Shown in pieces: positions 22,401-35,799 of a DNA stretch of 64,000 bases (its first letter is position 1; each line of letters opens with the position of its first letter). Below the pieces are notes generated by a model. It was given only the letters and a program-made list of their open reading frames with translations, was not told the origin of the DNA and did no database searches. The position numbers and the translations under genes are program-made. The DNA comes from Scleroderma bovista (lineage: Eukaryota; Basidiomycota; Agaricomycetes; Boletales; Sclerodermataceae): NCBI GenBank assembly GCA_037178675.1, contig JAYMGJ010000183.1, forward strand, positions 29,777-93,776, read 5' to 3'.

Positions 22401-22954
22401 TTGTGATCGATTTTGATGTTTTGGTTTGCCTTTCCGAGGGACGACAAAGACTTGGACAAAAATTCTGCGTCGCCATGGACTTATGAGTCCACTTGAAACT
22501 TCCTTTAGGAGGGATAATTCGAGTGGCAAACTAAAATTTTCCATTTTTAGGATCAAGTCGTTGACACAGCCCGGACGGCATGTGGTTTGGTACCCGAGTC
22601 ATACTGATCATAGGCGTTCTTTCGTACTTCTAGTGACATTGGACATTTCGCAATCAAGTGGGTTCGACGCACATTCGAACCTGGATGTGTCCTTGAGGCA
22701 GTTGGTTGCAATTGTAACTATGCGTGACATCCGGACCAAGAGTACCAAGATCTCTGTCCATCATGGAAGCTTCAGCCACCATCATTCGTTGATGCGGCGG
22801 CCCCAGATGCATTCAGCATGGTTTGTTTTAACTTAGCACACAGCAAAGGCGAATCTTCGGATCATGAGATAAGCCTGGGATATAAGTAACGTCGTGCCTT
22901 GTCGCCAACTTCTCCCACTTTCCGGCCTCAATAAGTGGCTCACGACCCATTCAC
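22401..22954. other. Spacer after the NOP2 remnant
   Basis: A 136-codon frame (22426-22836) shows no domain. There is a short perfect palindrome, GGTTCGA and TCGAACC, near 22660-22680; it resembles a T-arm but no tRNA surrounds it. Nothing else is seen. Confidence 0.35.
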
Positions 22955-24532
22955 ATGACACAAATGGCCAATCCACTGATAGGTAATCAGCTCACTCTAT
23001 GGAATTCTTGTCTTGTTAAATCTGATCTTTACAGTGGTACCTCTTACCCTGATGCTGCATGATTGTGGTTAGGATATGTGCTACTCACTTGATGTTTTTG
23101 AAACTGATCAGGTTGATCAGCAATTACATTGGCTAAGGAGGTAAATAGCCACTATTTGGTGTCATATCTGATTAATGATCCTATTGTCTTCTGGAAAGGT
23201 TGAATGTATTTGGGTATCCCAACTCCCCTTCTTAGACCACAGCATTGATGTGTTGATCATACAGAAAAAGCCCATGTCAATGGTCACCTTGATGTATCTT
23301 GTGGTAAGCCCTAAATACATATATCATCCTAACTTAGTTTTTGAGTTCAGTGGACACAGTTGCGATACTTTGGTATCATAGCAATTCTGTGTGTCCTTTG
23401 CTGTGTCTGTTTCAATGGTGCTTGAACCAATGATCATTGATAGGCTTTGTACTGGAGGTAGGTCACTTGAATTGTTGAATGTTGACATAATGCTCATGGC
23501 AGCCAGTATACATTTCAGATTGGAATAGTTCAAATGAGGTAAGGACTATGTTCAATGATAATGTATAGCTGATAATTGACTATCTTTGTAGTTGTGAGTC
23601 TCTTACTACCATTTAGTCTTTAGATATAATCAACATAGACTATCACTAGCTCTGATGGCAGCTGTAAGCAAGAAATTTGGATGGATGTTTGCATCATTCA
23701 ATCAACTCTGCATAGCCAACCCATTTATTTTTCTCCGATTCTGTGGAACCCTGATGCAATATATACTTGTGCAAAGTAGGTGTTCTTCATCGTATTTAAT
23801 GCTGCAGTCTCACACTCCCAGTCATTCTCCAAATGCGGCTTTATGTTCTGTACAACCATTCGAAGAGAGTAATGTTCATTGTGGTGTTAAGTTTCATCAT
23901 GGAAATTGTTGTCATGTCTATAGCAAGCATCATTGATAGTCAGTCTTTGATTTTTGTGGAAACTGATTGCTGTCTTTGTTGTCTCAAGTCGCAAATTTAT
24001 TCACAGAAGATGACTATATCTATATCACTTTTTCTGCAGTCTTGGCTTACGAGCTTCTATTGTTTTTCCTTGCTTCGTGGGCCGCCATTCAGTGCTCTAG
24101 ATGTTCCTCTCCAGCAAATCGGAATGGAGCTCGACACCTTAGAGTTATTCTTATAGAAGGAAATGTGATATACTTCCTTGCGTGAGTACTACCACTGGTC
24201 GATGGTCCCTGACTGACACCACCAGAATGTTGCTTTATCTGCTTATTTTCTTGCCATTGTGTCTTGTTGGATCTGTATGTTTCCTTCCTCATTTCAGGAC
24301 AACCGAAACGTGACAATTTTATTAGGTCCAGTCCTACAATGTGGCATCAAATTTCATATATTGCCTGACTAGCATTACCGGCTGTCACCTCGTTTTGGAT
24401 ATCCGAAGTGCGGCCTCGCAGTCGTCTACTAGTACCAATGCCTCGCATGATTCAAGAGGACAAATTTCCCTCGTAGTCTTCCGTGATCTTACTACCCACA
24501 CTTCTACCGATGACGTTACAGCGTCAGAATAG
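22955..24532 (+). CDS. DUF6533-type multi-pass membrane protein
   Basis: Short exons on the + strand carry the family order. DHSIDVLIIQKKPMSMVTLMYLV (about 23240-23300) matches the N-terminal D-E-V/I helix. A helix starts at LRYFGIIAIL after an acceptor near 23362. The diagnostic MRLYVLYNHSKRVMFI lies at 23833, followed by a helix. LAYELLLFFLASWAAI and RVILIEGNVIYFL follow at 24040-24180. The C-terminal GCHLVLDIRSAA leads into a polar tail that ends at 24530-24532. The proposed start, ATGACACAAATGG at 22955, is a guess. The family is widespread in mushrooms with unknown function and about seven helices. It is a diverged relative of the gene at 4080-5590. Confidence 0.6.
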
Positions 24533-24916
24533 TATTTATCATACACATCTCCAACAGTGGTTTGTCGTCGATCAAAATACCATTTTGTTCAACACAAGTG
24601 ACTCCGAATCCAGCCATTCTGAATCACTGGGGCCACAGGGTACTTTTAGTGCTACTGGTACGTGAGAATGACAATTTGGTGTAAGCAACGAGAGGTTCCA
24701 TTGGGACTCACCGACCAAGGTGCTTGTGTCGATCTTATTGCTTAGACCCATCACATGTGGTACTGTAGGCACTCGACAGTGCCAGTGATGGGCACTTCAA
24801 AAGTTGCTTGAAGATGTATATATACATATGCAAATATGTATTGATTACAACAAGAAAAATCTCATATATGGTCGGACCAAACTCGTCTACCCCTCTTAGA
24901 ATCCCGTCCCACTACA
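24533..24916. other. Spacer between convergent DUF6533-type and PNS1-like genes
   Basis: Presumed 3' ends of both genes. No additional gene, repeat or RNA is apparent. AT-rich tracts near 24815-24860 could serve as polyadenylation regions. Confidence 0.3.
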
Positions 24917-27676
24917 TCAGAAAATCCCAGACCCAGGCAACAGCTGCGACATCTGTCCATGCTCCTCATCGCTCTCATCCTCACCATCGCCATCACTACC
25001 GTCCAGTGACAAATCGTAAGGCACCACCGCCTCCCGTCTCTGCTCTTCAAATCCCAGCGGCTCATGCTCAAATGGGTTAAGGTCCGCATCTGGCGTCGCA
25101 GGCGGCGGAACCAGATGTACAGACTCCACGAACGGTGGATGAGGTTGTTGTTGTGCAAGGGCGGGTGCTGGCGCGGCGGAGACGCGTTGGAGAGGTGGAA
25201 GGGTATGAGGAGGCGCTGGCTGGGGTGCGGGTGGAGTCGTGTTGGGCATATGTTGAGTCGCGGCCTGCGTAAGCAATGTGGGAGACGCTGACGTTGGTGC
25301 GGGTGCGGGTGTGTGCTGCGTGCGCAGTGTGGTATTAGTAGGTGCTGCAACAGCGGCACCGGTAGTAGGTGGTTGTGCCCGCGGCTGAAGTTCGTACTCA
25401 AACTGCATAAAGAAGCATTACAAAGTGAGGGGAGATGACGAACAGGGAAACTCACAGCGGAAAAGACTTCTTCTCTTCGTCTATGTCCGCTGTCCTTGTC
25501 GATACAGTAGCAGAGATACAGCACGTCAGCACTGCACATGAACGAGGAGTCAAGTAATTGCAACAACAACAAAAAATCAAAAACGACATACACATCCTTG
25601 ACAAGGCCAACACAGTACAACCCAACAAGCGCAGTCACACCACCGGCCAACACTGCAGCTCCCAGGGCAGAATTTGGTGCGGCAAGTGTGTGCGCGACGA
25701 ACAGATACGTCAACAGAGCAAACGGGAACGTCAATGTCAGCGGAGCATAGGTCAGCATGGTAAGCTGGGCTGAAAAAACGCGCCGTCAGCGGTCGGTAAT
25801 TGTCAAAGAAAAATAAACATACGTTCGGTCTTGAATTTGCGCCTGAACCGTCCAACATCTGCAGTTTCCACTGCGACTGTCAGAGCGCGGGCTCGTCTGG
25901 CACTCGGGAAGAATGGATCGCCAGTCAGGCCCGTGTAGATCAGGGCATATCTGCTGAGCGCCGAAGTGACCGTTTCGAGATAGGCCACAGCAATACCAGA
26001 ACCAACAGCGAGCGGTTGCAACCAGGGTCTGAGCATGAGCGGAAAGTAGGATGGAAGGAGGCGCAATGCGATCGTTATGAGATTGAGTAAGCGAATTCCG
26101 GCGAGTATGAGGGCACTTATGACGATCGAGCCAAGGGAAGGATAGGTAGCGCGGAAGAGCGCGGCATGGATGATGTGCGTGTCAGTTGGAAGCCGAGGAG
26201 GCTCATGTGGACTGGTAGACTATTAGCGAGGGCGAAGAACTTGACTGGGTGGGACATACTCGGTATAGTACCAAGCGCCGATAACACCTGCACAGGTAGT
26301 GCGCAGTACACCTCGTGCGACACCCCAACTCCAAAGCCAAACACCGACTGCACCTACAATAGCCCAATCGGCCCATTCTCTGAGATGACCTTCGACCGAC
26401 CCACTTGCACTTTCGATGTAACCGATCAAGACTAAACGGAAGATCAGTGTGAGGAAAGGAATAGATGCAAGTAAAGTAAGAAGGAGGATAGCGGGAGAGA
26501 GTGCGAGGAGAAATGGATTGGCCATGAGAAGTTCGGATGTGAGGTCTAGTACGGACGATGTGGAATGGATTTCCCTTGGGAGATCGACAAGTCTCCGTGC
26601 AGTGATAAGTGACAAAACCAGGGGTATGAGCGAGAATAGCCGCAAGCTGATCATGTTTCAGTTAATCATGCCTCGACCAGTACCCGTCGAACCACTCACC
26701 CGACTGTTTCTCCCCATGTAGGCTCCTGGTCACCGTCCCACATAAAGCTGCCTGCAAAAGCCCAGATTGCGGAGATGAAGAGTGTAGCAGGTATAAATAG
26801 CGAGGTTGCAATCATGACGGGTCTAACAAATATCCGCAAGAGAAAGATATGCACATATGCAACAGCAGCACTGAGAAATGTGAGGATCGTGAGTAGCGGT
26901 ATGGTGTGTAGCAGGGTGGTGTATGGTACGGGTCCTCGTGACTTGCCAGGTTTCCGGAGGAAGAGGAGCAGGATGGAGAAGAAGAGACATATGGCAACGC
27001 CAGTACACCAGACGATTGTCCACGACGAGTCGTTAAATTTCCGACGGGAACGAGACGGACGTTGCGGGTCGGGTAACGAAAACACATCGATAGGCCGAGT
27101 GGTACCGTCTCTGGGTAGCAGTGACTCGGTTAAGGAGAGGGACACAGGTTCATGACTCTGTCGTGGTGGGGGAGGTGGAGGTGTTTTCAACCGTGTATCC
27201 CGCGGTGCAGTCCACCCAGCCAAGGACCCTGGTGAGTCGAGGGACGATGATGACGACGAAGGTGGTGGTGAACGTGGGCGTCGTGGTGGTGATGCCTGGT
27301 GCGCCAACCATCCCTTTGGAAAATCCTGGGATTCTGCCTGGTCGTAATTCGAAGACATCAAAGGGATCGACTGGGCTGCATGGGAAGAGGCCCCTGGCGG
27401 GAAATCGTCCTCGTCCAGACGGAGATATGGATCCTCGCCGTCCATCTGATTCATTCTCCCCACACGACCGCCTCCCCTCCTGGATGCCCTACTTGCATGG
27501 CTCTCGCGAAGATGGGGGTCATCTCTATCGTCAAGGTCGGTGTCGTGGTTGCCCGCTTGTGATCCATCGTCTGTGGTGAAGGAAAAGAAGAGTGGCTGCG
27601 AAGAAGAGAGACTTGATTCTGGATTATTCTGCTGCAACAGGAATTGTGACGCATACTGGGCGAACGACTTTGCCAT
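24917..27676 (-). CDS. PNS1: PNS1/choline-transporter-like (CTL/SLC44) membrane protein
   Basis: The ATG at 27676 starts a cytosolic N-terminal region of about 220 residues rich in Pro, Ser and Asp. Helices follow: WTIVWCTGVAICLFFSILLL, then YTTLLHTIPLLTILTFLSAA and others. After an intron near 26650-26697 come LIPLVLSLITARRL and FLLALSPAILLLTLLASIPFL. CTL-family marks are GVIGAWYY, HIIHAALFRATYPSLGSIV, ALIYTGLTGDPFFPSARRAR and, near the end, VLYLCYCIDKD. Four or five short introns interrupt it, for example 25549-25607. The Pro/Gln-rich tail ends at 24917. Family members are plasma-membrane or mitochondrial proteins linked to choline transport; yeast Pns1 itself is not essential and its transport role is unproven. 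A large antisense ORF at 24862-25758 is not a gene. Confidence 0.8.
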
Positions 27677-28559
27677 CGTCCACTGAGCTTCCTCGCCAGC
27701 ACACCACAGCAAAAAGGTGAAGTGGACTGTAAATAACAAAACCAGCACAGCAGTGCGTATGCCCGTGGGAACTTAATGCCGAACTGAGTCATTAGCCCGA
27801 GACGGATCAAGTCGTCCACCAGCGACCACCGCCAGTGCTGCTTCGAAGGTAACCATTTGGGCCTTTCTCTGCTTATTAGAATCATTCACCGCAACAGTCC
27901 ATCTCTGTTCCGTTTCTCTAGCAAGGCTTCTGTGATCATTGAAACACCCTGGTAACCTTTTTGTTCTCTCTACTTCGACGCTATTGCGGCCATCTAGCCA
28001 TTGAAGATAACTTCAGCTGTGGCAGTTCTCCCTATTTTCAACTTTGAGAACCCTCGCAGTGCACAAGAAATTGACAAGCATCAAGAAAGTCGCACCCTCG
28101 TCTTGTCCACATGAAGGTGACAAACATCGAGGAGGGTTCCCTCGATAATACGCTTCGTTGATACCTTCACCCCTCGCGTTGCGCCTGCATCCTCACGTTA
28201 AACATATTCCCTATCACTCTCAAGGCAAATATCTCTGTTGGTTACGATTCACCACTGTAGCTGGTGAGCCTGGTGTTGTCGCTGAACTTCTATAGCACTT
28301 ATCATCACCCAAACTTGTAGCACTGCTCTTCCTTGACATCGGAGTTGAGAGTTGTCATTGACTCTGCATTCTTGATAAGTTATTCCTCTGGGGACTGAGA
28401 AAATAATGGCCACTAAACGGGAAGGTGCGGCGCATGACCCTAATTGTCGTTTACTAAACTTGCACATCGGTGAGGCTTGCGTCGAGGGTCAAGTGTTCAA
28501 CTTTACTAATGCCAGGACGGCTAATACAATACATTGGAATGTGAACAACTGAACTTATC
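27677..28559. other. PNS1 promoter and 3' flank of ABC unit 1
   Basis: The first 350 bases contain the PNS1-like promoter. From about 28080 the sequence matches the 3' flanks of ABC units 2 (from about 32650) and 3 (from about 37965), including GTGACAAACATCGAGG, AAGGCAAATATCTCTGT and GGTGAGCCTGGTGTTG. This part therefore belongs to the duplicated unit rather than to a separate gene. Confidence 0.55.
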
Positions 28560-31265
28560 CTACGACGTCGTAGATGAAAATGCTTGGGCCTGAACATTAT
28601 ACAAATGTGCATATTCTCCGTCCACTGCTAACAACTCCGAGTGAGTCCCAGTTTCAACAACCTTCCCATCTTTGACACATCTACGATACAATACAATGAT
28701 GATCAGCTCCCTGCGTTCCCAGGCACATTGTTAAGAAACAGGGGACACTCACATGATCAGATCGGCATGTTTCGTCAGATGTCCAAAGCGGTGCGTTACG
28801 AAGATCATCGTTCGCCCGTTCCGTGCCGCTCGGAGGTGTGAAAATAGCTTGAATTCACCGGCTGGATCGAGGGCGGAGCTGGGTTCGTCGACGGTGACCA
28901 GTTTTACCGGTGTAGACAGGAGGCGCATGAATGTGCGAGCCCTAGAAGCTCGTTCATATATACCGGTCTATTACTGGCATAAAAATGCGCACTTACGCGA
29001 CCAATCGCTGCCTTTCTCCTCCTAAGTGCAGCATTGCAGCGTCAGTCTCACGGAGCCAATAAACGGCGAGTTGAACGAACGTACCAGAAACGCTACTCGT
29101 CGACTTTACATATGACTTGTATATCGCCTCCAGTTCCTTATCTCCATGTGCATCGCAACTCATATAACAATCGAAGTGAGGCTCTAAAACCGTATCGATG
29201 CCCTCCGAGAAGTTATCCACAATATGCTCAGCGCCCGAAAGTCTCAGTGATTCCCTGATTTTCTCAATATCCTTGACGGCCGATTTATCAGGAGAGCTTA
29301 ATCCAACGTTCTCTTGAATCGACACTGGAAATAAATTGTGCTCCTGTGTCAGCGTTGCGATTCCCTTTCTTAATTCATCCATGCGGTACTCCTGGATGGG
29401 TATTCCGTCGACAAGAATTGTACCTGCGTCCACGTCATAAAAGCGGCTGAGAAGCTTAATAATGGTGGTTTTTCCGCTTCCATTGGATCCTACGATAGCG
29501 ACGAGGCTACCGGGTTGAATGGTGAAAGATACATCTGACAAGGCAGAACGGTCAGTCTTTGTGGATGGGTAGTTGAACGAGACATTTCTGTATAAACGCT
29601 TGGTTTGTAAATGGAAACGAAAAAAAAAAACGGAAGTGACGCACCGGAATTCCACAGACATCCCAATGCTCTTGTCGTATCCCGGTCGTGGATACAAGGT
29701 ATCTCCGTCTTTCATTTTGGGAGTTGCATCGAGTGTCATATAAAAATCACGCATTGTAGCCACAGCATGGGGGAGCTGCTTGGACCAAAAGAATAGAGCC
29801 CCGCATGTCCGTCTCAGCAATACATTTGTTTCCTCAAGTACTGCCATTTGGGCAAGCGAGATCTTCGAGGGATTGAATAGCGCGACAAGGGCGGCATACA
29901 ACTAGTGCAGTGGTTAAGTTCAAAGGTGGTAATGGTCTAAAATGGCGTACCACAATAGTTTGAGGACACAATTGAGAAAATATCTGAAAGAGAAGTGGAG
30001 AACCAGATGCATAGAGCATCTCTGGGTCCGTATCGGGCATGTCGCGGAGGTCATGTTGGACAGTGCGATATTCTTATAACAATGCAAGTAAGAACCAACT
30101 CGGGTGCAAATATATTAATTACCTTCAAGTAAATATTCTCTGATACCGGCACTGATCACCTCGGCTTTGAAGTAATGCTGTGCAAATATCAGCAGTGTTG
30201 ATTTACGAAGGTATGATTTATTGATAATCTGAGCTACGTATGCTGATTCCAGGTGCAAATGAGCCTTGATGGCAAGAAATCAGCTTCGAGAATACACCCA
30301 CCTTTGCCCTCCAAACACGGATTGAAAAGACTGTTTGTAAAAAGCGGGAACAAAGAAAGAAGAACAAAGGTCAGACCTGCGTGCTGGATGCTGGTACCGA
30401 CAACATGAACAGCAAGTCGTAACTGAAGGAGCGAAGACATAATGCTCTCAGCAAGATTTAGGGCATGTTCTAAGCATTGGATAACTGCGCCAGAACTTCC
30501 ACAGCTACTGGCTGGGATGCGTGAAGAATAATGAAATTTAGGAGTCATAGCTGGGGCCGCAGATCACACCTTACCTGGCGTTGAGGTAGATAGGTCTTCA
30601 GACAGCTTGGCTGAAGAAATGTTAAAACTGCTATACAACATGGCTGACAAACTCCAAGCACCTGCAAACAGTCTCTCTTCCATGTGGTATTTAATACGAG
30701 TTTGGTATGTTTCTGCAGTTTTCTGGCTATAGCTGATGATTTAGCGTCACAGCGCCAAAAAAAAGTGATACCGGTCCACTCACGATGCCCATTTTATCAC
30801 GGTAGTAACCACAGAACACGAGACCCTGGCGACTGTGGCCCACAGAAGATCGCTCCCTCTCCCTGACTGCCCATTAGGTCCTTCCATTATACGGTGTTTG
30901 AGCTGTCATAACATCAACAATGTGGAAACATCAAACAGGGATAATATACTGACATGGAATAATAGCTGACTTGAGAAATACAGCGTCAACGTTTCTTCTA
31001 CTGCATACCAGAAATGCGCAAAAATTGTAAATAGAAACATGGGAGGACTGATTGCATATAGATCCCCACATCCGCGACTGAGGAGCGGGATGATGTTCAT
31101 AATGTTTCGATGATATTTGACACCTGGAAAGCTGAAGAACGAATCATGGGCGAGAACGACGCGCCACACGCCAAGATTAAACTCGGAGTACTTTCTTTTC
31201 GCACTGGTAGGTCGGCCATAAACCAGGCAAGTAAGATTCTTCACGATAGCTTGCCAAAGAGTCAT
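28560..31265 (-). CDS. ABC-type ATPase/transporter, array copy 1
   Basis: Multi-exon gene from the ATG at 31265 to the stop at 28560-28562, about 650-700 residues. The N-terminal half has a few hydrophobic segments (ISPPMFLFTIFAHFWYAVEE; LLQLRLAVHVVGTSIQHAGLTFVLLSLF; LYAALVALFNPSKIS) but not a clear six-helix ABC-B domain. The nucleotide-binding domain has Walker A GSNGSGKT, a Q-loop (TLTQEH), signature SVSGGERQRL, Walker B/D-loop VDEPSSALDP and the H-loop VTHRFGHL. A 63-nt intron (29022-29084) splits the signature. The C terminus VVETGTHSELL with EYAHLYNVQ is typical of exporters. All key residues are intact, so it probably hydrolyses ATP; the substrate is unknown. It shares its intron pattern with the other three copies. 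Confidence 0.8.
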
Positions 31266-31339
31266 GACTGGAAATTGCCCTTGGAAGGTGGAGATGAGAT
31301 GCTAAGAACTTGCAGAGGCAGCAGATGGACTCCAACCGG

Positions 31340-31347
31340 TATTTATA
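31340..31347 (-). promoter_or_regulatory. TATA box of ABC copy 1
   Basis: TATAAATA on the - strand, 75 nt upstream of the ATG at 31265. Equivalent elements lie 60-80 nt upstream of copies 2, 3 and 4. Confidence 0.5.
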
Positions 31348-31705
31348 CGGTGGAGTAGATGGGTCAGTCAGAGTACGATATTGCCGTAACGCCTGGCGAG
31401 TGTACAGGATGGTATACATTAGGTTGAACTTTGAATGCCTACGCCGGTGCCACTGTGTGTGTGATGACAGGATCAGTCGCGTGTCTTTTGAGGGTCCCAA
31501 GACAGCAGATGACTGGATGGGACCAAGTGCCAGGACACGGATTCCTCCAAGTGATATTCCACTAAAAATGCATGGTGATGGTATAAGTATAGGTGGCGAA
31601 GGAGTCCTGGTGCGGATCAAACACTCCAAGGAACTTCGGGAAGAAAGCAAGTTCACCTGCGGTTAATAGTTTATTTTCCGCGTTGTAGGCCCCTGGCAGC
31701 GAAAA

Positions 31706-32649
31706 CACTCCCCTCAGCCCTGTGCCAATCTCAGTCCACAATACAGCCCTCCGGGCACCTCAGCACACCGGTCTTTCACATAGCAGGCGGCCAGCATGCC
31801 GTGCACCGATCGTCGATGACAAATGAACCGCTCCGCGCAGGAATAACCATCTTCCTCTCTTGAGGTCTGGCTTTTGGGAGACTAGTTATGCGTCCTGGTA
31901 TAAAATGGGAAACAGCTCCCCCAGTTTCAACGTATGACCTTCCATCCTTGACTCGGACCTGTAAACTGTGATAATGAGAACCTACCTGTCCTTCTCAGAA
32001 ACGACGTTAAAATGCAAAATTAGCGCGACTTCATATTTAGCAAGTCAAACAGCCGAATTGAGACAGCACAGATCAAGCTAGATCAAGAAACTGTTGTGTT
32101 TGCATCGGAATGTGTGGGCACATAATGTCAGGAGGCTTCAAGTGTGAGGTTGTTTACATAAGGTTGGCAGTATTTGTGCATAGCCACTCAGAGTTTTCCA
32201 CTCGATGGCATCGGATGGGAAGGAGCCTGCACAGTGCACTCAGTGCACACATGTGTGTCTTGGTACTTGTTTTGTTTCAGGAGCCGAATTATATTTGGCC
32301 TCGTTCAACTAGTACTCTGACACGGCTCAAGACCATCTTCTACGAGGTGAAGAATCCGGGAATGATAGCAAGTCTGTGTAAGCAATCTCGATCTTCGAAT
32401 ACTCACCTGCAACCGAATGGACTCAGGTAAGTCGTAAGTGCTGACAGTGACACACGTTTGTAAATAGTGCCAATTTCGCGCCACGGACTCACCGAGGCAC
32501 GAGCTGAATTGACTCGACTACAAGAAAAAGAAAACTTTGGCCTTTCTTAGCTCTCCATGCAGTATAAATCTCATCCTTAACAGACTGCGACCTATCTCCT
32601 ATCTGCCGAAATTCTCATGTCAATTTTCGACCTTATCCAATTCCTTTGG
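31706..32649. other. Spacer between ABC units 1 and 2
   Basis: Not obviously shared with the other spacers. The 106-codon frame at 32110-32430 has no domain. No gene or RNA is supported. Confidence 0.3.
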
Positions 32650-32961
32650 CCATAGCTTGCGGTACGCAAAAGGTCGCACCTTCTTTGTGTGAAAGTGACA
32701 AACATCGAGGCGAGTTCCACACTAGTACCTGGCTATTAGACGTTTGCGTCATTGAGTTTGACGCATTACCCATCTTTCTCAAGGCAAATATCTCTGTCTG
32801 CCATGATTAATATTCATCGCCGACACTGGTGAGTCTGGTGTCGAAGCTGAGCTTCTATGATATCTATCGTCACCCCACCTTGTAGCGTTTCTCTTCCCTC
32901 ACCTCGGTGACATCGCTTCTGCATTCTTGTAGTTCCTTTCAAGGTCGTATCGAAATAGAAC

Positions 32962-33001
32962 CTCGTAAACGATATACGACTCCAATTGTCGTTTATACGA
33001 G
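32962..33001 (-). repeat. Hairpin-forming repeat in the 3' flank of ABC copy 2
   Basis: The arms CTCGTAAACGA (32962-32972) and TCGTTTATACGAG (32989-33001) are complementary with a small bulge. The hairpin lies about 70-110 nt downstream of the stop codon. A perfect version lies at the same place beside copy 3, and one arm remains beside copy 1 (28442-28453). Confidence 0.5.
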
Positions 33002-33069
33002 ATTTCTTAGATACAGGAAAGCTGTCCGAAGTTGGTGTTTCGGAACGTTTGTGAGTAAGTTGAACACTA

Positions 33070-35723
33070 CTATGTCACAGACGAAAACGCTTGAGCCTGA
33101 ACATTATACAAATGCGCATATTCTCCGTCCACAGACAGCAGCTCCAGATGAGTTCCAGTTTCAACAACCTTCCCATCCTTGACACATCTACGATACATCA
33201 AAACAATGATCAGTTCCCAGACACAGACACACTCACATGATCAGATCAGCATGTTTCGTCAGATGTCCAAAGCGGTGCGTTACGAAGATCATCGTGCGAC
33301 CCTTCCTTGCTTCTCGGAGGTGTGAGAACAGCTTGGATTCACCGGCTGGATCAAGGGCGGAGCTGGGTTCGTCGACGGTGACTAGTTTCACCGGCGCAGA
33401 CAGGAGACGCATGAATGTGCGTGCCCTGAAAGCTCGTTCATACATAACGGTCTATTACCATAAAAATGTACACTCACGCGACCAGTCGTTGTCTTTCTCC
33501 ACCTAAGTGCAACATTGTAGCGCGAGTCAATAGAAGAAAAATTTGACATACCGGAAACACTCGTTGACTTCGCAAACGACTTGTATATTGCCTGCAGTCC
33601 CTCATCCACGTCACCACCAAAACTCACATAACCATTGGAGACGGGCTCCAAAATCGTATTGATACCCTCTGAGAAATTATTCACGACCTGCTCGGCACCC
33701 GAAAGTCTCAGAGATTCCGCAAGTTTCTCTGTATCCCCGATTGCCGATTTATCAGGGGAACCCAGTGCAACGTCCTCTTGTATAGACACCGGGAATAACT
33801 CGTGCTCTTGTGTCAGCATTGCGATTCCCTTTCTTAGTCCCTCTATGCGGTACTCCTGAATGGGTATACCGTCGACAAAAATTGTGCCTGCATCCACATC
33901 ATAAAAACGGCTAAGAAGCTTGATGATAGTCGTTTTTCCACCTCCGTTGGACCCTACTATGACAACGAGATTACCAGGTTGAATGGTGAAAAATACATCA
34001 GACAAGGCAGAGCGGTCAGTCTTGGTGGATGGGTATTTGAATGAGACATTTCTGTATAAGTATTGGGTTCGCAAATGGAACTGAGAAATTACTCAATGGA
34101 CATGACATACCTGAATTCTATAGACATTCCAATACTCTTATCATACCCTGGTGGTGGATATGGGGTATCTCCATCTTTCATTTCGGATTTTGCGTCGAGT
34201 TTCATGTAAAACTGACCCATTCTAGCCACGCCGTGGAGAAGCTGCTCGGAAAAAATTGATAACATCATAAATGTCTGCCTCAGCGATGTATTTGTTTGCT
34301 CAACTACAGCTAGTTGGGCAAGCGAGATCTTCGAGGGATTGAATAATGCAACAAGAGCGGCGCACAACTAATGCAGTTGTTATGCTCAGAGGTGGTAATA
34401 GCAGCGCGGGAAATGGCGTACCATGACAGCTTGAGGACACAGGTTGGAAAATACCCGAAAAAAAAGTGGAGAACGAAATGCATAAAGCATTTCCGGAGGC
34501 ATATCAGGTATGTCACGAAGGTTGTGTTGGGCGGTGCGATATTCTTATCATAATCGTAGTCAGTACCAAGTCAGATGCGAATTGAACCTCCACTTGATAC
34601 CTTCAAGCAAATAATCTTTAATACCTGCACCGATCACCTGTGGCTTGAGGCGATCTTCCGCAAACTTCAGCAAAGCTGATTTGCGGAGATATGACTGGTT
34701 GATCGCCTGGACTACGTATGCTAATCAAAGGTGCAATAAGCCTTTATGACAGGCAAACTTGGCATCAGAAATACACTCACATTTTCCAAATAAATGCCTA
34801 TTTCCTGTAAAAAGAGGGAATATGGAAAGAAGGACCAACGTCAGACCAGCATGCTGGGCACTGGTATCGACAACATGGATAACGAGCCGCAACTGAAAAA
34901 GTGAAGAAATAACACCCTCTGCAAACATTAGGGCATGATCTAGACAGTGGATCACTGTCTCAGAATCTCCATGGATGCTGGCTGTATGAGTAAAGGATAA
35001 AAAAATTAGGGACCATAGCTAGGGCTGCAGATCATCCCTTACTTGATGTTGACACAGATAAGTCTTGAGACAACTTAGCTGAAGCAATGTTAAAGCCGCC
35101 ATACAACATGGCTGATAAAACCCCAAGTACCTGCAAACAATCTCTCTTCCATGTGGTATTTGATGCGAGCTTTGTATGTTTCCGCAGTTTTCTCGCTTTA
35201 GATAATCAATAAATGTCACAACACCACTCAAAAAATGTGATACTAGTTCACTCACGACGCCCATCTCATCGCGCTAGTAACCACAGAACATAAGACCCTG
35301 GTGGCAGTGGCCCACATAAGGTGGCTCCCTGACTGCCCATTAGGCCCTTCCATTATACAGCGTTCGATCTATCACAGTAAGTTTGGAATGTCATACAAAG
35401 ACAATATGACTGACATGGAATAACAGTTGACTTGAGAAGTACAGTGACAGCGTGCCTTCTACTGCGTACCAGAAATGTGCAAGGACCATAAACAGAAACA
35501 TGGGGGGGCTGATCGCGTACAGATCCCCACAAACACGACGGAGGAGCGGGATGGTGTTCATAATATCTTGATGATATTTGATACCAGGAAGGTTGAAGAA
35601 CGAGCCATGGGCAAGAACGACCCGCCATACACCGAGATTAAACTCCGAGTACTTTCTTTTCGCACTGGTAGGTCGTCCATACACCAGGTGAGCTAGATTC
35701 TGCACGATATCTTGCCAAATCAT
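33070..35723 (-). CDS. ABC-type ATPase/transporter, array copy 2
   Basis: From the ATG at 35723 to the stop at 33070-33072, with the same exon order as copy 1. It is near-identical to copy 3 in protein and intron sequence. Walker A reads GSNGGGKT (consensus kept). The Q-loop segment is MLTQEH, the signature is SVSGGERQRL after splicing a 49-nt intron (33503-33551), Walker B/D-loop is VTVDEPSSALDP and the H-loop is VTHRFGHL. Before the signature is an unusual acidic stretch (NNFSEGINTILEP to DVDEGLQAIYKS). Hydrophobic segments MFLFMVLAHFWYAVEG and TLVLLSIFPLF lie in the N-terminal half. I see no inactivating change. The substrate is unknown; the close pair suggests recent selection for dosage or recent unequal crossing-over. 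Confidence 0.8.
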
Positions 35724-35799
35724 GACTGGATGCTACCCTTGGAAGAGGGAGATGAGGCACCAAGGGCTTGTAGAGGCAGTGGAGGAATTGCAGTCTACA

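Larger units (their letters stand above)
28080..31705. repeat. Tandem duplication unit 1 (ABC gene plus flanks)
   Basis: Most diverged of three direct units. The left edge is set by the shared block AAAGTCGCACCCTCG...GTGACAAACATCGAGG near 28085. The right edge is set by GGTTAATAGTTTATTT at about 31663-31680. The unit contains one complete ABC gene on the - strand. Confidence 0.65.

Noticed and set aside
22655..22685. GGTTCGA palindrome resembling a tRNA T-arm
   Set aside because: No acceptor stem, D-arm or anticodon arm could be built around it.
24862..25758. Long frame of 298 codons on the - strand overlapping the end of the PNS1-like gene
   Set aside because: It reads His/Arg/Pro-rich sequence in another frame of the proline-rich tail. 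The true frame with LTYAPLTLTFPFALL and YCIDKD is spliced across it.
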